This document shows, piece after piece, positions 1-3,983 of a stretch of DNA of 5,367 bases; position 1 is the first letter of the stretch, and each line of letters starts with the position of its first letter. The stretch comes from Planctomycetota bacterium. Its GTDB lineage: Bacteria; Planctomycetota; Phycisphaerae; WQYP01; JAJZKY01. The notes beneath the pieces were generated by a model. The model was not told the DNA's origin. It worked only from the letters and a program-made list of their open reading frames with translations, and made no database searches. The stretch lies in NCBI GenBank assembly GCA_021803885.1, contig JAJZKY010000385.1:1-5367 (forward strand). The letters are read 5' to 3'. Both the position numbers and the translations under genes were made by a program.

Positions 1-1362
1 GCCGCCGCCATGGGTGCCTCCGCTATTACCGCCGGTGGCGTTCTGGGTAAGGGTAAGCTTTCCGGTGGTGGCGCCGAAGACGGCATTCGTCATGATGGAA
101 TTAGCGCCGTTGCCGCCCACAGCGCCGTAACCTCCGTATCCACCCGAACCGCCGGTCGCATTGGCGGTAACGTTCACCGGCCCGCCGCCAGTGGACATGC
201 CGGAGGCGGAAGCCGTGGCGATTCCACCATTACCGCTAATAGCGGCCCCCCAGCCCCCCCCGCCGGCGCCGCCGATCGCGCTGGCGGTGACAGTAACGGA
301 GTTGGATGAGGCATTAGAGCCGAAGGCTTGGGCGGTGGCATTGCCGCCGGCCCCGCCATTGCCGAAGGAAGAGGGGCCATAGAAGCCATTAGTAAGACCA
401 CGGCCACCGGAAGAGCCTGTGGCGTTGGCCGTCACACGGCTGTAGCCGCCGGCGGAACCTGTGCCGGTCGAGATTCCCCCGGCGGTTGCGGTGGCGGTAT
501 TGCCATTGCCGGCATGGTCGCCGGTAGAACCGTAAAAATTAATGTTGCTGCCATACTGGTTTCTGTTGTTGGCGGTGGCGGTGGCGCTGACATTGCCCAC
601 ATTGGTGAGATTGATTTGAGTATTGGCGGTTCCGGCCTGGCCGAAGTTGGCTGCTTCGTTGCCGGGGCTACGGCTGTAGCCGCCGCTGCCGGCATAAGCG
701 TTGGAATTGCCGATCAGGTAGCTTGGCGCACCGGTTCCGGAAAAGGTTAGGTCCATGATGGAAGAGGCGTTGCCGGCCGTACCGGCATTGCCGCCTCTAT
801 TGGTGCCGCCGCTATTACCGCCAGTGGCGTTCTGGGTAAGGGTAAGCTTTCCGGTGGTGGCGCCCGTGATGGCGTTGTCAGTTCCGCCGATGGTGGTTGC
901 CAAGATGGAATCAGCGCCCTTGCCGCCGTTGGCTATACTTTTGCCATATCCGCCATTACCGCCGGTTTGCTGTACCGTCACGAACAAATCACTACCGTTG
1001 GTGGAAATGCCTGATGCGGAGGCGGTGGCAACACCGCCGTTGCCGCCGGTAGCGCCGGCACCCAGTCCATACCCTCCGGCACCGCCGATGGCGATGGCGG
1101 TATTGCTCGTATCGGTGTTGCCGGAGGCGTTGGCAGTGGCGTTGCCGCCGGGACCACCATTGGGATTACTCGGCGTGCCGTTGGTTCCGGAAGTTCCGAT
1201 AACTTCCACCATGTTCGCTACCGCGACATGGGCGGCGGCGAAAGAGACGGCCAGGCTCAAAATCGCCAACCGCCGCTTTGAGCGGCCGGAACGACGGTAC
1301 TTGTGGGAAAGCAATTTTGCGATCGTGTCGGGACGGTTCAAACGATTCAAACGGTTCAACAT
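1..1362 (-). CDS. Secreted glycine/asparagine-rich repeat protein, N-terminal part (runs off left edge)
   Basis: The minus-strand frame is open from an ATG at 1362 to the window edge, giving 454 residues with no stop. The first 49 residues form a signal peptide: a long basic n-region (about 1-31, starting MLNRLNRLNR and including RRSGRSKRR), a hydrophobic core LAILSLAVSFAAA (32-44), and a likely cleavage site AVA|N after residue 49. The mature part is made of Gly, Ala, Asn, Thr and Ser, with recurring GGNGG, ATASASG, GIST/GMST, VTANATGG and GGYG motifs. I see no cysteine. The tract GATTGKLTLTQNATGGNSGG occurs at residues 167-186 and again from 430, a spacing of 263 residues. A GGGAGGA Shine-Dalgarno 8 nt upstream fixes the start. 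The composition suggests an extracellular or cell-surface beta-rich repeat protein; the family is not recognised. An anchor such as PEP-CTERM or an autotransporter barrel would lie beyond the edge and cannot be judged. Export is well supported; function is unknown. Confidence 0.85.
   Translation of the reverse strand, partial: MLNRLNRLNRPDTIAKLLSHKYRRSGRSKRRLAILSLAVSFAAAHVAVANMVEVIGTSGTNGTPSNPNGGPGGNATANASGNTDTSNTAIAIGGAGGYGLGAGATGGNGGVATASASGISTNGSDLFVTVQQTGGNGGYGKSIANGGKGADSILATTIGGTDNAITGATTGKLTLTQNATGGNSGGTNRGGNAGTAGNASSIMDLTFSGTGAPSYLIGNSNAYAGSGGYSRSPGNEAANFGQAGTANTQINLTNVGNVSATATANNRNQYGSNINFYGSTGDHAGNGNTATATAGGISTGTGSAGGYSRVTANATGSSGGRGLTNGFYGPSSFGNGGAGGNATAQAFGSNASSNSVTVTASAIGGAGGGGWGAAISGNGGIATASASGMSTGGGPVNVTANATGGSGGYGGYGAVGGNGANSIMTNAVFGATTGKLTLTQNATGGNSGGTHGGG
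20..75 (-). repeat. 56-bp long-period repeat, copy 2
   Basis: This stretch matches 809-864 over 56 bp with a single mismatch (g at 34 against a at 823). The copies are 789 bp apart, exactly 263 codons, so the repeat stays in frame. It encodes residues 430-448 of the glycine-rich protein. The neighbouring protein sequence is also related but more diverged. Confidence 0.9.
809..864 (-). repeat. 56-bp long-period repeat, copy 1
   Basis: This is the partner of 20-75, encoding residues 167-185 of the glycine-rich protein (GATTGKLTLTQNATGGNSG). Near-identity at the DNA level over 56 bp, inside a gene that is otherwise diverged between copies, points to recent duplication, gene conversion or selection on this segment. 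Confidence 0.9.
1335..1360 (-). repeat. Three tandem 9-bp units encoding (LNR)3
   Basis: On the plus strand the units are GGTTCAAAC (1335-1343), GATTCAAAC (1344-1352) and the 8-bp GGTTCAAC (1353-1360). Read on the minus strand directly after the start codon they encode Leu-Asn-Arg three times, at the very N-terminus of the signal peptide. Copy-number change would lengthen or shorten the n-region without a frameshift. Confidence 0.8.
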
Positions 1363-1370
1363 GGCTGATT

Positions 1371-1377
1371 TCCTCCC
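1371..1377 (-). promoter_or_regulatory. Shine-Dalgarno GGGAGGA of the glycine-rich protein gene
   Basis: The minus strand reads GGGAGGA, then 8 nt, then the ATG at 1362. This near-perfect anti-SD match at good spacing decides the start codon. It also argues that the minus strand, not the proline-rich plus-strand frames, is coding here. Confidence 0.8.
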
Positions 1378-1458
1378 AAAAGGTTCTGACTCCCGCGCCG
1401 GCGAACGACAAGACCCCGGCGCATGATTTTCTTCACCTGACAGATGACGGCGGACGGC

Positions 1459-1482
1459 GCATGGAATTGCCTCTCTCCATGC
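1459..1482. promoter_or_regulatory. 7-bp inverted repeat, possible operator or leader hairpin
   Basis: GCATGGA (1459-1465) and TCCATGC (1476-1482) are perfect inverted copies separated by 10 nt. The element lies about 97 bp upstream of the glycine-rich protein start codon, so it could be a repressor site or a hairpin in the leader of that gene. No regulator can be named. Confidence 0.35.
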
Positions 1483-1625
1483 CTGGAAGTGGCCGTGGTA
1501 CTGCTTCGCGCCGCGCGCGACAAAGTTCCCGCCACGACGAACTACCGAACACCGCTACAGCCTTGTTTGGGCGGGCTTTTCGCTCGCCGCCTCGGCCCCC
1601 AAGCTGTTGCCCATCGCCGAAAAGT

Positions 1626-1656
1626 TGATTATCTAAACAGACACTGCTGATTATCT
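1626..1656 (+). repeat. Pair of 9-bp direct repeats TGATTATCT, candidate activator sites
   Basis: TGATTATCT occurs at 1626-1634 and 1648-1656, identical and 22 bp apart start to start, close to two helical turns. The pair ends 25 bp before the TATAAT at 1682, roughly the position of an activator site at a promoter with a weak -35. Sequence identity and phasing are observed; a regulatory role is inference. Confidence 0.45.
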
Positions 1657-1681
1657 TAATCGATTTGCAAACCAAATCAAA

Positions 1682-1687
1682 TATAAT
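1682..1687 (+). promoter_or_regulatory. -10 box TATAAT for the PIN gene
   Basis: A perfect sigma-70 type -10 hexamer lies in an AT-rich tract 85 bp before the GTG start of the PIN gene. The matching -35 position (about 1659-1664, ATCGAT) is poor, so this would be a weak or activator-dependent promoter, which fits the upstream direct repeats. In planctomycetes promoter consensus is poorly known, so confidence is limited. Confidence 0.45.
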
Positions 1688-1772
1688 TTTGATTTTTCTT
1701 CTTGCATCCCCGACACAAAGACTACAAGGAACTGCGCACCGCATCTCTTATGGATCAATATGGGATTTCCGA

Positions 1773-2189
1773 GTGAATGTATTCGTTGACACCAATATTC
1801 TGCTGGACGTGCTGGCGCGGCGTGAACCCTTTTACGCCGATTCGGCGCGAATATGGACTCTCGCCGAGACCGGACAAGTCACCGGGTTCGCATCGACGTT
1901 GAGTTTGCCGAACCTTTTATACTTGTTGCGCCGCGCAAAAAGCCGTCCCACAGCTCGCAAGACCATCGGCATCCTGCGCGATATCTTCAGTTTGGTGCCG
2001 CTTGATGTCCAAATTACCAACCAAGCCATCGATTCGGACATCGCTGATTTTGAGGATGCCATCGAGTACTTCAGCGCTCTCCGGGCCGGCGCCCATGCCT
2101 TGCTTACGCGCAATCCCGGCGATTTTTCCCATCACGATGTCGCTATCCAGACTCCGGTCGAATTTCCAGCCACGCATTTTGCCCAATGA
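1773..2189 (+). CDS. PIN-domain ribonuclease-type protein (VapC-like toxin family)
   Basis: Starting at GTG 1773 this is 138 residues, the usual size for the family. The N-terminus VNVFVDTNILLDVLARREPF is the classic first PIN strand with catalytic Asp6. DFEDAIEYFSAL (92-103) supplies the central acidic pair (E94/D95), and TRNPGDF (112-118) supplies Asp117 of the last motif. PIN proteins of this type are Mg2+-dependent RNases, mostly toxins of type II toxin-antitoxin pairs. The frame stays open upstream to a TTG at 1665, but that extension runs across the TATAAT and lacks PIN character, so GTG is preferred; a weak GGGA lies 7 nt before it. The TGA of an 8-codon frame starting at 1750 overlaps the GTG (GTGA), possibly allowing coupled translation. 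No antitoxin gene is visible beside it: upstream is non-coding and downstream is a convergent transporter. It may be an orphan or have lost its partner. Fold call is firm; toxin activity is inferred. Confidence 0.88.
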   Translation: MNVFVDTNILLDVLARREPFYADSARIWTLAETGQVTGFASTLSLPNLLYLLRRAKSRPTARKTIGILRDIFSLVPLDVQITNQAIDSDIADFEDAIEYFSALRAGAHALLTRNPGDFSHHDVAIQTPVEFPATHFAQ

Positions 2190-2193
2190 AGCA

Positions 2194-2207
2194 AAGCCCG
2201 GAGGCTC
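2194..2207. terminator. Weak hairpin between convergent genes
   Basis: AGCC-CGGA-GGCT (2195-2206) forms a 4-bp stem, 5 with a G-U pair, in the 23-bp gap between the PIN and symporter stops. On the minus strand it is followed by TTGCTTC and on the plus strand by CGTTGTTT, so neither side has a real T-run. It is the only candidate for ending the two convergent transcripts here. Confidence 0.25.
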
Positions 2208-2212
2208 GTTGT

Positions 2213-3646
2213 TTACACGCCGGCGCCGACGGGCATACCACCCAACGGAAGCTTGCGATTCATCGGTTCCCAGCCGGATTCCCGGCCGGCCTCTTCCAGC
2301 GACTTGCCGGCCGGCTCCTTGATGCAGACGGCGGTCAGTATAAGACCGGCAACCGCCATACCGCCGGAGAAAACCAGTATGCCGTTGGTGCCCAGCGAGT
2401 TCTGGATAATCGGGAACAGGAACACGCCGAGAAACGCGCCCGCTTTGGCGACACCGGCCGAAATGCCATGACCGGTGGCGCGCCGGTTCACTGGGAATAA
2501 TTCGGCGGCCAGGATAAACGTGGTCACGTTCGGCCCGAATTCAATGAAGAAATAGCTCAGGCCAAAGAGAATCAAAAAAGGCGCCACAGCGCTGGAAAGC
2601 CCCGGCACAACACCCATGAGCAGAAACAAAAGCCCCATCATGGCGAAGCCCAGCATCTGGACAAACTTGCGCCCGAGCTTGTCGCAGAACATAAAGGCGC
2701 AGACATAACCGGGTACCGCGAAGAGACCGAAGATAATCACGTTCCATGCCGTACTGATCAACATCGCATTGTGGGTGTGGGCGGGAATCAGGTGGTTCAG
2801 AAGCAGGGGCATGCAGATGGTATTGCCGTAATAGGCGTAATCGAGCACAAACCACGCGCCCGCGGTGCCGATCAAGGCCAGAACGTACTTACTCAGCGGC
2901 TCGCGGATTTTACGATCGGCTCCGGCGGCCATCACCGTACCTTCCGAATACCAGGCCAGGTCCTTGGCGGCCTTGGCGCCATGTCCTTTAGCCCGGGCCA
3001 GCCAGCGCGGAGATTCCGGCATGGTGCGACGCAGCAGGATCACCGCGGCGGCGGGAATCGCGCCAAGCCCCAGGGCGATCCGCCAGCAAAGATCGTGGCT
3101 GACGCCGGCGGCGAGCATGGTCAACAGCACCACCGGCCCGGCCAGAAAGCCCAGCGCCTGGCACGAGAAGACCATCCCGACCATTTTGCCGCGGTTTTCG
3201 CGATTGGCGTATTCGCTCATGATAACGGCGGAAAGCGGATAATCGCCGCCGATCCCGAAGCCCATGATGGCGCGCCATACAATCATGGAGATCGGTCCCG
3301 CGGCGAACGCGCTGCCCACGGCGCCGATGGTCATCAGAACCGCTTCGATCCCGTAGACGCTCTTGCGGCCGATGCGATCAGCGATGGTTCCGAAAACAAA
3401 CGCGCCCAGAACGGTGGCGGCCAGGGAGATGGAGGTGACCAGGCCGATCATCAGCGGCGAGGCGTGCCATTCCATATTGGCCAGCACCACCGCGGTGCCG
3501 ATGACCGTCAGGTCATAAGCCGAAGTGAAGAACCCCATGCCGGCGGTGATAATGGCCCGCAGGTGGAAGCCGGTGAACTTCACTTCGTTCAAGGCCTCCG
3601 CCACTTCCCGGGCGTGTAACTCGTTGCTTACCGCTGCCGCTGCCAT
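2213..3646 (-). CDS. Phosphate:H+ symporter, major facilitator superfamily (PHS family)
   Basis: A 477-residue, 12-helix inner-membrane transporter. Family marks in order: SAYDLTVIG with Asp45 in helix 1; MFS motif A GTIADRIGRK (86-95); the PHS hallmark GIGGDYPLSA (131-140); Gln163 in helix 5; PESPRWL (210-216); AWFVLDYAYYG (264-274); a second motif-A copy CDKLGRK (321-327); and FGPNVTTFILAAELFP (370-385) followed by TGHGISAGVAKAGA. Residues Y136, Q163, W265, D269, Y273, N373 and K401 line up in spacing with the phosphate-site residues I recall for the fungal PiPT/Pho84 structure, so inorganic phosphate import with protons is the likely job. The frame can be extended to a TTG at 3754, but AAGGAG 6 nt before the ATG at 3646 favours this start; ATG 3652 and ATG 3706 are alternatives. 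It converges on the PIN gene and is 334 bp from the ABC gene upstream, so it is probably transcribed alone. Some PHS members move organic acids, so the substrate is not certain. Confidence 0.88.
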   Translation of the reverse strand: MAAAAVSNELHAREVAEALNEVKFTGFHLRAIITAGMGFFTSAYDLTVIGTAVVLANMEWHASPLMIGLVTSISLAATVLGAFVFGTIADRIGRKSVYGIEAVLMTIGAVGSAFAAGPISMIVWRAIMGFGIGGDYPLSAVIMSEYANRENRGKMVGMVFSCQALGFLAGPVVLLTMLAAGVSHDLCWRIALGLGAIPAAAVILLRRTMPESPRWLARAKGHGAKAAKDLAWYSEGTVMAAGADRKIREPLSKYVLALIGTAGAWFVLDYAYYGNTICMPLLLNHLIPAHTHNAMLISTAWNVIIFGLFAVPGYVCAFMFCDKLGRKFVQMLGFAMMGLLFLLMGVVPGLSSAVAPFLILFGLSYFFIEFGPNVTTFILAAELFPVNRRATGHGISAGVAKAGAFLGVFLFPIIQNSLGTNGILVFSGGMAVAGLILTAVCIKEPAGKSLEEAGRESGWEPMNRKLPLGGMPVGAGV

Positions 3647-3652
3647 TGCCAT

Positions 3653-3658
3653 CTCCTT
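3653..3658 (-). promoter_or_regulatory. Shine-Dalgarno AAGGAG deciding the symporter start
   Basis: The minus strand reads AAGGAG, then ATGGCA, then ATG (3646). The spacing of 6 nt suits the second ATG, while the first ATG (3652) directly abuts the motif. A weaker alternative, GGAAGG, lies 7 nt before the ATG at 3706 and would add 20 residues. The far upstream TTG at 3754 has no recognisable site. Confidence 0.6.
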
Positions 3659-3783
3659 GTACCCGGATGGGCGTTGCGCGCCTTCCATCGGCACGCCCAG
3701 GCTCATCCAACGCCTTCCAGGATAAACCAGGGCAATGTTGATAACGTTAGACAAGTGTTAAATTTGCATTAAGGCTGATGGGG

Positions 3784-3797
3784 CAACAAGTTTGTTG
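3784..3797. promoter_or_regulatory. Dyad CAACAA-gt-TTGTTG
   Basis: A perfect 6-bp inverted repeat with a 2-bp centre, the size of a typical helix-turn-helix dimer site. It overlaps the left arm of the larger dyad at 3795-3825 by three bases. It lies 138 bp or more upstream of the preferred symporter start. Confidence 0.35.
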
Positions 3798-3825
3798 TAA
3801 CTCTTCATAAAACGGCATGTTACAA
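3795..3825. promoter_or_regulatory. Dyad TTGTAAC-17 nt-GTTACAA
   Basis: TTGTAAC (3795-3801) and GTTACAA (3819-3825) are perfect inverted copies whose centres are 24 bp apart. It could be a two-site operator of the symporter promoter or, if transcribed, a 7-bp stem with a 17-nt loop. Phosphate control would make biological sense but the sequence does not identify the regulator. Confidence 0.4.
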
Positions 3826-3861
3826 GCGTTTGTCCTATATGCGAAAATCGAATTTTTGTTA

Positions 3862-3891
3862 TTTTTAATGATATTGCACCGTAGTTGCCAA
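3862..3891 (-). promoter_or_regulatory. Possible sigma-70 promoter of the symporter gene
   Basis: On the minus strand TTGGCA (3891-3886, five of six to the -35 consensus) is followed after 18 nt by TAAAAA (3867-3862, four of six to the -10) in an AT-rich stretch. Transcription would start near 3855, placing both dyads at 3784-3825 just downstream. The match is only moderate. Confidence 0.3.
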
Positions 3892-3893
3892 TC

Positions 3894-3939
3894 CCGGCGA
3901 GTGGGCGCCAGGCGCCGGCCATCCCCGCGAGAGCCGGGG
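3894..3939. repeat. GC-rich palindromic patch downstream of the ABC gene
   Basis: It contains CCGGCG (3894-3899) with CGCCGG (3913-3918), two GGCGCC copies in between, and CCCCG (3923-3927) with CGGGG (3935-3939). On the minus strand these hairpins follow the exporter stop by 40-90 nt. There is no T-run after them, so they are at best an atypical terminator or an mRNA-stabilising element. Confidence 0.35.
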
Positions 3940-3954
3940 AGACGGGGACGCATC

Positions 3955-3983
3955 ACAATATATTGTTATATTGTAATATATTA
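3955..3983. repeat. AT-rich tandem repeat overlapping the ABC stop codon
   Basis: TATATTGT occurs twice in tandem (3959-3966, 3967-3974). It is flanked by two copies of the self-complementary AATATATT (3957-3964, 3975-3982), the first inside the 12-bp palindrome ACAATATATTGT (3955-3966). The last copy includes the TAA stop (3983-3981) of the ABC gene. Its AT content contrasts sharply with the GC-rich surroundings. Confidence 0.6.

Larger units (their letters stand above)
1363..1772. other. Divergent intergenic control region between the glycine-rich and PIN genes
   Basis: No convincing gene lies in these 410 bp; the short open frames lack ribosome sites and recognisable protein character. 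The left part is GC-rich and holds the Shine-Dalgarno of the minus-strand gene and a 7-bp dyad at 1459-1482. A GC stem (GGCGGGC 1570-1576, GCTCGCC 1582-1588, one G-T pair) sits in the middle. From about 1620 the base composition turns AT-rich, with direct repeats at 1626-1656 and a TATAAT box at 1682-1687 in front of the PIN gene. No promoter for the minus-strand gene could be picked out with confidence. Confidence 0.7.
3647..3980. other. Intergenic region upstream of the phosphate symporter
   Basis: These 334 bp separate the exporter stop from the symporter start. About 3980-3955 is AT-rich with tandem repeats, 3894-3939 is a GC-rich palindromic patch, 3835-3892 is again AT-rich and holds a possible promoter, and 3784-3825 carries overlapping dyads. 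The part next to the symporter (3647-3754) is open in the symporter frame but probably a leader. I saw no Pho box resembling the enterobacterial CTGTCAT repeats. Confidence 0.65.

Noticed and set aside
1..1160. CRISPR-like or other regularly spaced array
   Set aside because: The repetition has codon periodicity, varies in unit length and encodes Gly-rich peptide motifs in one open frame. There are no constant repeats with unique spacers of uniform size.
755..1426. Long proline-rich open frame on the plus strand (223 codons), with similar ones at 161-382 and 328-750
   Set aside because: These are antisense shadows of the GGN/GGC-rich minus-strand gene: reverse-reading Gly and Ala codons yields Pro/Ala/Gly strings. 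The minus strand has the signal peptide, the Shine-Dalgarno and the longer uninterrupted frame.
1433..1744. 103-codon minus-strand frame and a 68-codon plus-strand frame (1444-1650) in the intergenic region
   Set aside because: Neither has a good ribosome site, a recognisable motif or normal protein character, and they overlap the PIN promoter elements. They were considered as a missing antitoxin and found unconvincing.
2771..3619. 282-codon plus-strand frame inside the symporter gene
   Set aside because: It is antisense to a clearly recognised transporter. Its translation is rich in Gly, His, Gln and Asp with no domain, as expected of a GC-rich shadow frame.
3784..3825. A classical Pho box controlling the phosphate transporter
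   Set aside because: No pair of CTGTCAT-like repeats with 4-nt spacing was found in 3647-3980, so PhoB-type control is not claimed.
3894..3939. Rho-independent terminator of the ABC gene
   Set aside because: The GC-rich stems are not followed by a T-run on the minus strand, so the element is reported only as a palindromic patch.
3747..3956. 69-codon minus-strand frame upstream of the symporter
   Set aside because: It crosses the GC-rich palindromes, the candidate promoter and the dyads, and its sequence has no recognisable feature.
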